Below are positions 14,484 to 27,700 of a stretch of 64,000 nucleotides of DNA, piece after piece. This stretch comes from Setaria digitata (taxonomy: Eukaryota > Nematoda > Chromadorea > Rhabditida > Setariidae): contig RCAB01000288.1 in the NCBI GenBank assembly GCA_003640385.1, forward strand, positions 1 to 64,000, given 5' to 3'. The translations under genes and the position numbers were made by a program. Each line of letters begins with the position of its first letter. Position 1 is the stretch's first letter. The notes beneath the pieces are model-generated. The model searched no databases and was not told the DNA's origin. It was given only the letters and a program-made list of their open reading frames with translations.

Positions 14484-14522
<39 letters not shown>

Positions 14523-14660
14523 GTTCTTGATTTATATACTTATTAAATAGCAATTATATGTTTATTGGATTCATGATCGTTCGTTGAAGCTAATTCGATG
14601 TGTGAAATTTTAGGTTATGTTTTTTTTTTCCACTGATTGTGCTAATTAGCATTGTTTTCT

Positions 14661-14746
14661 TTTTTCAGAGACTCAGAAGTGTCCTTTAGTTGCATCATTT
14701 GAAGTTCGGATTCTGAAGTCGTCAATGAAGGAAAATAAGAAAACTA
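14661..14746 (+). promoter_or_regulatory. Splice or trans-splice acceptor and 5' UTR of the channel gene
   Basis: A pyrimidine run ending in TTTTTTCAG (AG at 14667-14668) lies 78 bases before the ATG at 14747. It fits either a cis acceptor for a non-coding first exon or a spliced-leader addition site; the sequence alone cannot tell which. Confidence 0.5.
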
Positions 14747-17700
14747 ATGGCCATCGGCAATCAGTTTAAGTGGCAGTCGTTTTGGTCGTTGTTGTTGTTG
14801 TTGTTGTTTTTGTTATTGTTTACAGCTAAGTATTCCACTGAATGCTTCTTCCTCATTCCCAAAAATCTTCGTCTTCACTTTTTCCGTTAATCGGTTTATT
14901 CAGCTGCTTCAATCATTTCTCGCTACTGCTATCGATACTGTTATTTACAGCTATTGTCCGGTAATTATAGTTTTTTTCTTAAAGAAAAAGGATAATGGGA
15001 CAGGAACATTGTGCATCATTCGATATTTAAATAGTAATTTTAATTTCTGATTAGAGATTGATTTGAAAAATGGCATCAATTTATCTGATCATAGAAAGTT
15101 CATGCTTAAATTAAACACAAATGGTAGCATGATAGTTAAAGAAGTTATAAAAGTTAAAATTGAACAATTTATTGAAAATTAGGTTGTAAGAGGTTAGGAA
15201 CTGAGGAAAAAAAAAACGAAAAAAGATTCAGTTAAAGCAAATTAAAAGAGTAAGGAAATTATTTTTAACAATGTTGAGAAATTTTAAAAAATACCAAGAA
15301 ACTTTTGTAAATGGAAATAAGTAGGAATGGGAGAATATAAAATCCTGAAAACCTAATAATAATGATTATTGCTGTTAATATCTTTGATATATCTGGAACG
15401 TAACCTAGAAAATTCACAAGACGTATATGACCTAAAGCGAGGTCAAACTTTTAAGACTTAGGCGTCGTTGTAAAATAAGACATGAAAATTTAAATGAAAA
15501 TGTTAAGAACGGATTAAATAGCATAGCTGATTATAAAAGAATTTATTTTTGATTATTATAAGAGATATTTTTATTATTGCAATAATTTTATGACGCTTGC
15601 TTGATATGATATGTGATAAGGAGACAAATGAAAAAGGTCGTTATCATTATTTGACTTTTGCGAGGGTAGCTATCATTCGTTTTTGCTTCAATTCAAATAA
15701 AATTAAATGAATTAAAATGTTTACTAGGTGTGCTAGTTATTAAATCTTTTTCCCTTTTTTGAACTATTTCAAATTTATGGTTGTAATTTTAATAGAGGAT
15801 CCGACAGTATAGGACTCCTTCCTGAACATTTGTAATTTGGAAATTAGTGGTGTAAAAAGTGCAAACAAACTTCATTTAAGATAAATAAAATTTTAATTTG
15901 AACAAAATGAACTAGGAAAAGTATCGAAGCAAATACGGTACATGTAGAAGTGTGAAAACAGTGTTACAGTATTTCACGAAGCTACAGTACGACCCTTTAT
16001 AGTAATTAAAGCCAATAAAGTGATTATCAAGTATGCATAAGTGTAACTAATGGCAGAAAGACCGAANTATAGTAATTTATCAAGAAAAAACAATGTGTGT
16101 ATGGCAGAAAGACCGAACGATGCAGAGAAAAATCGAATAGCGATAAAATAAAATACTTAATTAAAGAAGTTTTAATTTTCAAATAATTGAAAATTAGAAT
16201 ATTTCATTTCCACCAGAAAAAGAAAAAAAAAGGTGATATATTAAATACAGGAACTAAAAGAGAATTTCATTAATAAAAATGAACAAAAAAAGAATGCATT
16301 TTTGTAAGATGATATCGCAAATTAAAATAATTAATTTTTCAATTTTTATAATTGTAGGAGTTTTAAAAATGAAATATTTTCTATTTTTATAGTGAAACAT
16401 TAGCATTTACTGATACTGATATTATCAATAAATTACTTGGCAAAGGTTACGATTGGCGAGTTCGACCACCAGGCACAAATCTTAGTATTGCAGGTGAAAA
16501 GATTATAATGTTATTTCATTTCAAATTATGCTTTTTTTCTGCAAGATTTGAAATTTTTTGATAAGAGAAGAGAAATTAATAGTCAAAATGGATAAATCAA
16601 TTGATTTTTTTTTTTGATCAATTACGAATTTTCTGAATGATTTGATTTATTGATAGTTCATTTCGTTAAATGAATTGCTTTATTCAACAGTTCATCAGCT
16701 GTGAGAGGGATTTTCTCCTTTTTCGTCTTTATTTTTATTTCAAATTCTTGAAAGTCATGAAATATTTCGAAAATTTTTATTGCATAAACAAAATTCTCTT
16801 ATTAAGTGCTCAATTTTCAGGCGGCCACGGACCTGTGGTTGTTTCCGTAAATATGCTAATACGAAGGTTAGTTAACGTGTTAATTAAATTTGACCACAAC
16901 TTTGATTGCATTAAAATATTTATTTATTCGGAATTCATTTTGCTAAAAAGAAATTGGAAAAATAATGCAATTTTGTTAAAATTTTTCAGAGGTAAAACTA
17001 TTTATGAAAGTCTGTTTAAATTTGATCTTCATTCGAAATAGTAATTCAATTTCATTTCTGCAGTATATCAAAAATTGATGATGTTAATATGGAATATAGC
17101 GTTCAATTAACATTTCGAGAAAGCTGGGTGGACGGGCGGTTGGCATTTGGATACCCACGTGATAACACGCCGGATTTCGTCATTCTCACGGCCGGACAGC
17201 AAATTTGGATGCCGGATTCATTTTTTCAGGTGATAATTACTCATTTGTCACTTAAGTAGCTTTATTGAGATGAAAAAAGGAACTCAGTTTTTGTTTTATT
17301 CACTAAAATGCTTCAATTTTTTCTTTTTATTTCAATTTGAGGTTTGCATTTTTTCTTCTTTTTTTTTTTGTATTTTATGTAAATTTGATTAAAAAGAAAA
17401 GTTTATCAACTAAAAAGATTCGATCAGATGGAAGATGTCCGAAAGTATTTCTATTTCTACAAAATTTCTTTATTAGCTCATAATGATACATGAAATTAAT
17501 TGTGGCAGAATTTGGAAGAAAAAATAGCTAGATTTTCAATTTTCCTAATTTTAAGTACGAAAAAATTAAAATAATAAGAATGTAAATGAAGTTTCAGAAT
17601 GAGAAACAAGCTCAGCGTCATATGATTGATAAGCCAAATGTTCTTATACGTGTACATAAAGATGGTACAATATTATACAGCGTCCGAATATCACTTGTAT

Positions 17701-20700
17701 TATCATGTCCTATGCATCTGCAGGTTTATTTCTTGCTCATTATAATAAATAAATTTGAGCAGGAAAAAATTTCATCGATAATTTCTGAAATGTTATCAGC
17801 TTTTAAATTATGCAAATTTTATCACCTAATTATTTGTTTAATTGAGAAAAAAAAAAAAAAGGAGAAAAAGATGGAGCACTTGATTTATTCACTTTTTGTT
17901 CTGCATTTTAATTTACTTTTTAATTACTGTGAATTTAGAATTATATTAGTACTTTATATGTTAAAAAAAAAAGACAGAAAAAAATTTTCGACCAAGCATT
18001 CCTTTTTTTCTTTTTTTTCAAAATTTATGAAAAATTCTTTTACATAAAAAATTGTAAATTTTTTAATGGTTCAAACAATTTCTATTCAAGTTGATAACTA
18101 ATGATAGCCGAATGTGTACCGGATACGGTAAAAGGTATTTGACATAGGACAAAGCCATTGATCATATATTTTTCCGATTAATTATTGTTATCAATAAATA
18201 CACATAACTTGAAACAAAAACAAACTATTTCAATTACTGTTAATTGTTTGAGTTGTTTATTGAGATGTTATTGGATTAGTTAAAGAAAGATTAATTTTGA
18301 AAAATTTATTTTCTAATTTGAAAATTACATGGCAAGGCTAAAGGTTAATATGTAAATTATAGTACTATCCAATGGATATCCAAACGTGCCTTATCGATCT
18401 CGCCTCTTATGCATATACAACGGATGATATTGGTCTGATAACTTCTTTTATGCTAATCATTAATTTAATATCAGAATATTGATAAGAAGAAAATTAATTA
18501 CAATGATTCAGATTTATTTTAATTCTTCTAATTTATAGCATATATGCTAGAATTGAAAAAAATTTTATGAAAGGTTTTTTTTCTATTTAATAAATATTTA
18601 TCATTTAAAAGAATAAGTAAATTGGATTTTATTAAAAAGAAAACAAAAGTATGTCTATTTCAAATACACCGAAATTATACAGTACTACTAAATTTCCTTA
18701 ATTAATAATAAAATTAACTCTTTTTATCACAATGTTTTATTTATTTTTATCTTTTTTTTTGTTCTTTTTTCCCTTAATTACAAGTTTTTTCTTTCTAAAT
18801 ATTTATTACTTGATAAGTCAAAATACTGAAATATCAATTATTTTGTTCAAGAATACGTTTGGAAGAGTAAAGATCCAGTACAACTTAAAGAAGGCTTACA
18901 CTCATCATTACCAAGTTTTCAACTTAGCAATGTTACGACAACATTTTGCACAAGTAAAACAAACACTGGTACTTATTCATGCTTACGCACCGTCCTAGAA
19001 TTAAGGCGACAGTTTAGGTTAGTTCATTTATTCTGTAATTTTTCTTTTTCTTTTTAATTTCAGTAAGAAAACTTTTCACTTTTCACTTGGCTTTCTCTGG
19101 AAGCGTTGTGAAAAGATTATTTCCATCGTTGCAAATTTAAATTTTTTAATTTTATTGGAAAATACTCAATTTTGATAAAGACTCTGCTAAATTGCCTAAA
19201 AAATAATTTTAACGATTGAAATTATTCTCATCAAAAAAAAAGTGTTGAGCAGATGATTTTTTAATTACCAAATAATTGATAATTGTTTAATTACAAGAAA
19301 AAATTGTTTTGAAGACCGAAAGAAATTAATTACCTGATATTATTAAAAATTTTGGTGCTTAATCTCAGAATTATTTCATCCTTCAATATCTGAACTAATG
19401 GAAAGTTTTCTTTTTCTTTTTATTTCTGTCGAACATACGAAATTTTATGCCTAGTAGCATAGTGAAATTGAATTCCTTTCAAAAATTCGGTTTAACTTTA
19501 CCTATTCTGAAGTGATCGCAATTGTTCCAATTTTTACTATTTTTTTTTTTTTTTAAATTAACACTAAACCATATTATATTCATTTTGTATAAATATATGG
19601 AAGAGAAAATTGTCCAACATGCTTTTTTGTCCTTTAATTAGAAAGGGAAATGAATGATAATTAATAAAATTTCATGCAAAACAGTAGCATTTTTCTTGCA
19701 GTTATTATTTATTACAATTATATGTGCCAAGTTCGATGCTTGTTGTTGTTTCTTGGGTATCATTTTGGCTAGATCGTACCGCAATACCAGCTCGTGTTAC
19801 CTTAGGTGTTACCACTTTCCTCACCATGACCACTCAGGTTTCTTATTCATTTTAATTTTTTTTTTTTTTTCTTTTTTTGATTGTTTTTAATTTTCTTCTT
19901 TCATTCATAAATTTGCATCATTTTTCATTTTCTTTTTTACAATTTTTTATTGCTTCAAATCTTTTATTTTTATCTTTTGCAATTAATTTTTAAACAAGTG
20001 AACATTATAAATTCGTCTAATTATTCTACTGCAATTATTAATGCTTATACTAATTTGATTTTTGTCAAGTTTATTTAGAACTCAATTGAACAAACTATTT
20101 TTCATTAAAAATTCTAAAGCATCAGTGCATCATTTGAAAGAAAATATGCATATTAATACAATATTAGGAAAATTATTTGATGTACGGTAATGCAGTTTAA
20201 TTTTTTTTTTTTTTTTAATTAAGCATCAATTAAATTGAGTTAAATAATCGATCGAATGGGAGATCAAAAAGTTACGCTACCGTACTGTTTTATCAGTAAA
20301 TAATTAAATAATAGAAAGACATCCCCACGAAAGTTAATGATCGAACTTTTGAAAAAGAATTTTGGGGGTACTGAATTGCCACTAATTAATATCCTTCTCT
20401 TTTTGAAAGGATGATTAATTATTTTCAAATTTTTGAAATTGTATAAAAATCTTTTTCTTTATAGGCTTCCGGAATTAATGCTAAACTACCACCAGTATCC
20501 TATACAAAAGCTATTGATGTATGGATTGGTGGTGAGTAATTAATTAATGAGTTCAATCGGCACTTCAGAAAAAAAAATTGTACTACAAGTATCAAGTGCT
20601 GTTTAAAATTCTTTCGTTTTTTTTTTTTTTTTCAATTTTATAACTTGAAAATATATTTCTCTTGAATCTCCATTAATCCATATGGTAACATTTTTTTTCT

Positions 20701-23700
20701 CTTCTCATTTTTTTTTTTTTTTTAAATGTGCCTTTTTTACGAAAAAAGAAAGTCTCAAAATTAACAAAAATTCTCAAAAAAAAAAGAAAAAAAAATGGAT
20801 AAGACGGACATCATAATCATTGTGTCAGCACTTGATATACCATTTCTCTATAATGATTTGATAATGCAACTTAAGCAAATTGCTTCAATTAAATACTTAT
20901 ACTAACTTTTAAGCAAGTTATCTGTTGATTTCTTTTTTTCTTAATTTTTAATTGATTAATTTTTAATTTTTAATCATTTTTCAACGGTCTTTTTTATTCC
21001 ATCCCTCATTTAAGTGATTTTTTATTCTTTTTAAATTTTCAAATTGGTAACGATAAAATTTTTATCATTTCTTGACCTTTTCTTTGCCATTTCTTACATT
21101 TTATCCCACAAATTTATTTTCCTTTTTGCTTTGAAAATTGGAAGAAAAAGAAGCATTGCTACTTACAGCATGTCTAACTTTCATTTTTGGAGCTTTGTTG
21201 GAATTTGCCTGGGTCACTTATATATCATCACGAAGCCTTAACAAAAGTTCGGTTTTTTTCTTTATCATTTTTAAAATTTCACAATTATTTTCATATTGCT
21301 ATCCAAAATTTTACCATTGTTTATTTAAATTAAATGAGCTAATTATTTAAATAGTCGAAATTAAACATCCAGTGTCGAAAGTACTCTCATTTTGTTAATT
21401 TAGGTATGACTTTCGTACTGTTACAATGGAAAATATTTTGTAAGCAAAGTTTTGCTTGATAGAAAAAAAACCGATCAAACACCAAAATAAATAACTGACT
21501 AAATTAATTTACAATTTATTCCTCTTTTTTTTTCAATTACTGAAATGTTGTTAGATATTTTATACTTAAATTTATAATTAGAATTAAAACACACAAAAAT
21601 TTAAACGTTATTTGTAAAGTTAATTGAAAAAACTAAGAAAGAAAAAAGTGAAAAAAAAAAAAGAAATTATATCAAAAAAAAAAGAAAGAAACTAAAAAAA
21701 ATAATAAATTTTAAAGGATGTAAGAGGCCGAATGTATTGTTGGAACGATCAAATCAAATGGCTGCAACTCAACTTATCATTTTTAACAAAAATGCGGTAA
21801 ATTGTTGTTTTACTGCATCCTTAGAAAAGAATAAATACATCAGTAACTGTTTCTTTTTTTTTTGCATAAATAAGAAATAAGTTTCTAATTTTTAGGTACA
21901 AGTTTAATCAGAAGGAATTAAAGTCATAGATATGGATGCTTAAAAATTCAAAAAATTTTGCACTCCAAGTATTAAGTGGTTTCCAGGAAAAACGAAACTT
22001 TTTTCCAACTCCAATAACTAAAAATTTTCTTTTTAAAATTTACAATAACTCCTGCGACACTTTTTTTTTTTCCTTCTCTCTCACTTTTTCGAAATATATC
22101 ATTTTTGTAAAACATCTCAAAACTGATTGAGATTTATCACTGTGTCAGTTGGTAATCGTTCATGATGCTAAAATTATCTAATCAATTGATGTTTTCACAT
22201 GTGATGCTTAACAATGATAATGATTTGATAAAGATATAATTTACTGTTTAAAAAAAAAACACTGACTGCAATATGGAAATTGAATGCTAAGAGGAAAAAA
22301 ATGATTAAACGGTTAATTATAAATTTAAAATTAAATGATAAATGAAAATAAATAGCAAATTTGCAACGACAAGATGAATTAACATTTCATGTCTCAGAAA
22401 AAATAAATGCCGAAGCAAAAAATATTTCATTCATTTACTGCGCTATTTTGTAAGTGATAATGGAATAAATGAAATTAAATGTTGAAAAAATTATTTTATC
22501 AGAGAAATATTCTCTTCATTTACCAATACTATTTCGAAATAATTGAAATTAAAAAATGATAAGATAATAAATAGTCTGTTACAGATGGAATGCGGTGAGA
22601 TATGGGTGAGGCAAAAAAACGATTCAGAAGAGGAAAGTGCCGAAAGGATGAATCAGGTAAATGATGAAGGTAATAAACGGCGACGCTATAGGCGAAGTCG
22701 CCAAACGATGACAGAATATTATCGGCAGTGTCGATTGATTGGTTGGTTAAGGAACAAGTTTGATACAACCGATCGTGCCAAACAAGCTGATTACTTGTCA
22801 AGTTTGTTTCGAATTTGATTAAAAGAATTATTCAATTATTCCAATTCGTGCAACAATTTATTTCAATTTTTCAATTGAAATATTCCATTTTATCAAATAA
22901 TTGACGAAATTTCCGCTTTAAATATTGCATTTCAACAGAATTATTTCGACTTTTAAATATTCTATTTTTACCAAATGCTTGCAAACTGCTAGACTATTCC
23001 ATTTAAAAGTTCGGATATTAGTTATCAGTTTTGAGATTACTATTGCATAAATACTATTGACATATATTGTTTTAGTCTGAAATAAATCATTAAAAAGAGA
23101 AAAAGAGAAAATAAGCATAAATTCAAAATCAATTTTTGTCCTTCGAAGTATTTCAATAAATTTAATTTTTTCAAAGTGCTATTTTAACGCCACTACTAAT
23201 TATTGCCATTTGTTCGGAAAAATTTTGCTAAATGAAACTCTTTGTAATTTCATAAATGTCACTGCTGAAAAATATGCTTTTCATTTCATTAACACCCAAT
23301 GGCAATGAATGGCAAAATTTAAAAAAATAAAAAATAAACTGCCAATTGAAATAATAAATAATTAATGATCGAAAACAAATAAGTGCATAAAATACATAAG
23401 GGAATGAATAATAGAAATGCTTAAATTCATTATTCTGTTAGAATCATTACAATATAAAAGGGAAATCAAATTTTGAACCGATGATGATTGATATCAATCC
23501 TTTGCGCCCCAATAAAAATTGGCGCAAAATTAGGATGGAGGATAGAATTGAATAAATTTTTTACTGATAAACAATTTATTTACAACTTCTAATATTTTAG
23601 TTACTTTAACAAGTATTGAGAAGAAGATAATAAAAACTTGCTAAAACTACTGGACTGAAATTTTATGCGCAAAAAAGTAAAAAAAAAAAGTAAATGAGAA

Positions 23701-24026
23701 ATGAAAACTTATTGACTTATTGCTACTGTTGCAGCATCTCTTTTCATTAGTGATGCTGAATCACGCAATTAGTAAATCATTTTTAATTGCAAAATAAAAA
23801 TGATATAACTAGATTCATGATACGGTATGCGAAGAAAAATTATTAAAACTTTAATCAATTACTGTACAATTGTTGAAAGCAATAAAATTCCTGTTTATCT
23901 TCGTCTTCCTTTTTATTTTTAAATTAGTTTTTCATTTCAGGACTCATATTCCCGGCTTTATTTGTGATATTTAATTGCGTATATTGGATGAATTATTCAC
24001 GTTATCCGATTTCAAAGCCATCATAA
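14747..24026 (+). CDS. Glutamate-gated chloride channel subunit (Cys-loop receptor)
   Basis: Thirteen exons: 14747-14829, 16393-16493, 16821-16866, 17064-17229, 17598-17723, 18363-18432, 18852-19017, 19702-19837, 20465-20531, 21169-21246, 21717-21796, 22585-22801 and 23941-24026. Together they make 473 residues, normal for the family. A Leu-rich signal peptide (residues 1-27) precedes the ligand-binding domain. The Cys-loop is C169-C183, with the 13 residues between cysteines that define the superfamily. A second pair, C230-C241, marks the glutamate/glycine-type chloride channels. P282-A283-R284 before M2 indicates anion selectivity. M2 keeps the 9' Leu gate (L293), with Phe at 8'. M3 starts at DVWIG; its Gly320 is the position linked to high ivermectin sensitivity in this family. 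A basic M3-M4 loop and M4 (446-464) complete the fold. Sequons occur at N28, N57 and N224. Exon 1 and the small loop exon 21717-21796 are the least certain. The subunit type (avr-14, glc-2, glc-3, glc-4) is unresolved. Confidence 0.92.
15998..16117. repeat. Imperfect duplication around a single N inside intron 1 of the channel gene
   Basis: TATAGTAATT at 15998 recurs directly after the N at 16067. ATGGCAGAAAGACCGAA ends both copies, just before the N and again at 16101-16117. Unlike the other N-flanking duplications, the middles differ in length and sequence. Either two haplotypes were joined or the overlap was poorly resolved. Confidence 0.6.
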
Positions 24027-24102
24027 TCGTTTTATTTACCCCTTTTTTTTCTCCATAATTTTTGTATCTCAAATTATGTAACATATTATACAAACTAAGC
24101 TG

Positions 24103-24108
24103 AATAAA
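24103..24108 (+). terminator. AATAAA polyadenylation signal of the channel gene
   Basis: AATAAA lies 77 bases after the stop codon, in a short AT-rich 3' UTR. It is the most suitable signal downstream of the stop. The neighbouring gene converges from the other strand, and its stop codon is about 0.6 kb further on. Confidence 0.6.
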
Positions 24109-24717
24109 ATTTTACAAAGTCATAATTGTGCAAATATTTGTGCAAGCAAATAAAGCACTTTTGGTAAACGAACATAATTAAAAGTCCATCTCGTTTATTT
24201 TTATTTTTATTTTTTTTTTTTCATTTTACTTTTTATTTGTTCGCTTGTTTAAAATCCGACAAAGGGATCTTGAGAAATTTTCAGACAAAAATGTAGCAAA
24301 AAGAGAAAAATTTCCATTTGGATTTGCTAGTAAATTAAATTTACCAAACACAGTTGACAAATTTTAGAAAAAAAAAATTTTTTTCCACATCTCAGTCATA
24401 CTCAAACTTACAATCATTCGTTTCAACACACAAAAAAGCACTTTTGAAATAACTAGTTCGAGGCATAAATAGTACTTACAAACAAAATCTTACATTAAGT
24501 GATTGCTTATAAACAAAATTAATTCGCATGTTAATTAACCGATCAAAAATCAAATCAACTCTCATATTAATTAGTCGATCAAAAATAAACTGAAATCTCA
24601 TTTTAACTGACTTTTCAAGGAATAAGTTTGTTAATTTTCAGAATTCCAATTGAATTCTGATTCCTAAATAGGATTTTGAAAGGCTGCAAAAAACAATAAT
24701 AATGATAAATTGACTGA

Positions 24718-27700
24718 TTAACTAGCCGGTCCAAATAAACCACCTTGCAGAATTTGTGCTATAGCATTACCTTCCTCTTTGGTTGGCAATTGATTAATGC
24801 CAAGAAGTGAACCAAACCAATCAATCTTATCAAGACGACCATTTAATAAACTTTCCAAAAGGTTGCTACCATCATCAGTTAACGATTTTCTCGTTGTTTT
24901 TCCTGTTGATGTTACTGTTGTTGTTGTTGTTGTTGTTGTCGTTGTTATTGTTGTTGTTGTTATTTTTGGTGCTGTTATTATTGTTGTAGCAAAACTTTTA
25001 CTATTGCCAGTGCTATTATTAATTTCACTAGTCGTTAATAAGCGGGATGAAATTAAATCGATTGATTTTTCAATTTCTTTAACCTGAAAGAGAAGGAAAT
25101 TTAAATGAAAAGATTGATAAGAATTTAACATATAATGTGATAGCAATGATCAAATGATAAGAGGAAATATGCACCTAGAAAAGAAAGATCAAATTATCAA
25201 ATTGATAAGAAAAAAAAAGTAGCAAAAAAAACTGCATCCGAAAATTGTCAACTAAAAAACACCAAAAAAAAAAAGTGCAGGCAGTGACAGGAAAAAAAAA
25301 TTAGCAGTTAAATTAACTTTTTAAGTGCAATTCATTCTAGTGTTTTCCTTCTTTTTTGTAAAAAGTTAGAAGAGGAATTCACTGAAAAGGGAAACAAAAT
25401 TGACACATTTAAATTTCATCGTTTTGAAAAACAAACTTTTTGAAAACTTCTCCATTTTTTTTTTCTTCATCTCTCAAATAAATCATTCATTTAAATGCTA
25501 CCGTTTGAGCAAATTTCCCTTTTGCCTCCTTGACATTAGTTAATTCTTCCCACTTCTCCTCGACATTTCCGGGTATATCTGTTATGGATGCTGTCACTGA
25601 TGATGATGATGCTGATGATGACAGGTATGGTGATAATGGTGATAAAGATGATTGAGATAGTGATAATGTTGATTTCACTGATTGTTTATTACTGCTGTCT
25701 ACTTCCGAAATGCCATTAATATTATCAGAATTGTTACCATCATTGCCATCAGGATGTATGGTTTTTTGAACAATCGATAATATGTCACGAATTGTGGACA
25801 CCATTACTGATACTAAAAAATACTGATAAAAAAATTATGAATTTAGCAGAAAATATTGCAATATTAATTTCTTTAAAGAAAGAAAAAATGTAAACAATAA
25901 ATTTCAGCAATATTAAAATTAAAATATGTTCTTTTATTCCAATATTATTATTTTTTTCTTCCATTTCCGTAATGCTTGGAAATGTTTGAACATCATACCT
26001 TACTTTTAATATAATTCAGTTTTCTCTTTTTTCTTTCGTTTTTTTTTTCTGATTAAGAATGAAATTGAAACAAAAAAATCTTTGAAAAGCAATTGATCCT
26101 TAAAATGCCAAATTGGCCAAAGATAACTTTGTCCCAAATTTTTGAAGTAATTTAAATTTTATAATTCATTTAACTTAAAAACAAATTAAAAGACAGCAAA
26201 AGCACTAAATCCTAATTTCAATTTCGTCGAACAAATATTTTTGGTTGACCTAATAACAAGATAGCAACAATTATATTGTATTTTTTTCTTCAAACTTCGA
26301 AATAATTTAATTTTTAGAAATCTCTAAAGACAATAAAAGAAAAACTTACCTGGCAAATGAGTGGGTTGAACGTACGCTTGTGGCAAATAATTATTATAAT
26401 ATACTGATGGAATTGTATGAAAATTTGATGCATAAATTGGCTGATATGTTTGATGCATAGGGAAATTACTCTGATAAGGATAATATTTGATAGGTGCTGA
26501 TGATAATGATGGTTGTTTGGTTGTTAAATAAAATGATTGAGCATTTGATAATCGATGATTTGATTCCGTATTACTATTTAACCATGAAAGCTCCGCTCTT
26601 TCATGATCGCTTATGCCATTTTTTAAGCGAAATCCCGGTCTCATCCTGGTATTTCCCCTAGAAAACGGGATATTTGATTGTTGATGCAGATCGTAATGGT
26701 GTATATCGTAACTCTGAAATCAGTGATACAATTCAAACTCTTCAATTCATATGTGTCACTGCTCAATGTTTGGATAAAGAGAAAGTTTCAGAAAAGAAAA
26801 AATGAAAATAAAATTAATCGCTTAAATACCAATGCATCAATGGATTATTCAGTCCTTTTCCACTAAATATTTTATTATAATATGTTAATTCATTTAAATT
26901 TAACCGAGCAAAAAAAAAAATTTAAACAATTCATTTTTGCATTTTTCCATGTTTTCAAATACAGCATTTTTCAGATAAAGGGAAAAAAATTTATATAAAA
27001 AATTGAAAAGCTAAGAAATACGTTTTGAGTTTTTGGGATGAAATTTTTCATATGTTGGATTTGTTAAACTTTTTTTCTGCACATTTTTCCTTGTTTGTTT
27101 ATTTAAAATTCCAGATTATGGAATTGTAAATAGCAGTTTGGAAAAATGTTCATGTGACTGAAATTTTAATTACTTATTTCAGATTAATTCGTTGCTTTTG
27201 ACATTTTTCACACATCTATTATTGGCAAAGAGAAGCATAGAAATTTCAAATTATTCCCCCCCAAAAAAAGCCAAGAGAAATTGAATGACTGAAAATCGAA
27301 TCAAAAACTTTTCTGATCACTTACTTGCAAACGCTTTCATTATGTGCCTTTGTATTTGCATTAGCTTTGTTTGCTTAGAATATGATTAATAATTCAATTT
27401 TATTTAAATTCGATTACTCACATTCAAGTCTACTTTTGCCAAGATTTAGCTGGCAGGTCAAAATAAAACAATTTCATAACTGCATTTAATTATTCAAGTC
27501 TTTTTTTTTGTACAGCAATTAATAAGTTAAATTAAAATACAAAAAAGTCAGGATATTTGTGTTTCTCGTTTTAATATTTAGTTGCTAACTTAAATCCAAA
27601 TGAATTTAATGTCTGTTAATGAGCGTCGAAAATTCAATTTTTTCTTTTACAATTTAGTAATTTCAACTTAAATGATGAAAAAAAAAGAATAATAAATTAG

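Larger units (their letters stand above)
1..14668. other. Gene-poor AT-rich region upstream of the channel gene
   Basis: I find no supported gene in these 14.7 kb. The sequence is dominated by A/T homopolymers and by TTATTA/ATTATT-type simple sequence, for example around 5040-5560, 7500-7760 and 14170-14530. Open frames here translate into Phe/Leu/Ile/Lys/Asn-rich strings without splice context. It may hold promoters or 5' non-coding exons of the chloride channel gene, since nematode ion-channel genes often have long upstream regions, but nothing in the sequence proves this. Separate entries cover the repeats inside it. Two short exon-like stretches (7291-7337 and 11281-11425) are listed under findings only. 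Confidence 0.7.

Noticed and set aside
17586..18047. 153-codon + strand frame
   Set aside because: Only its first part (17598-17723) is coding; the rest is channel intron read through.
24797..25087. + strand frames with poly-Val or poly-Leu
   Set aside because: Antisense to the Thr-repeat exon of the secreted protein; the Val/Leu run is the reverse reading of ACA repeats.
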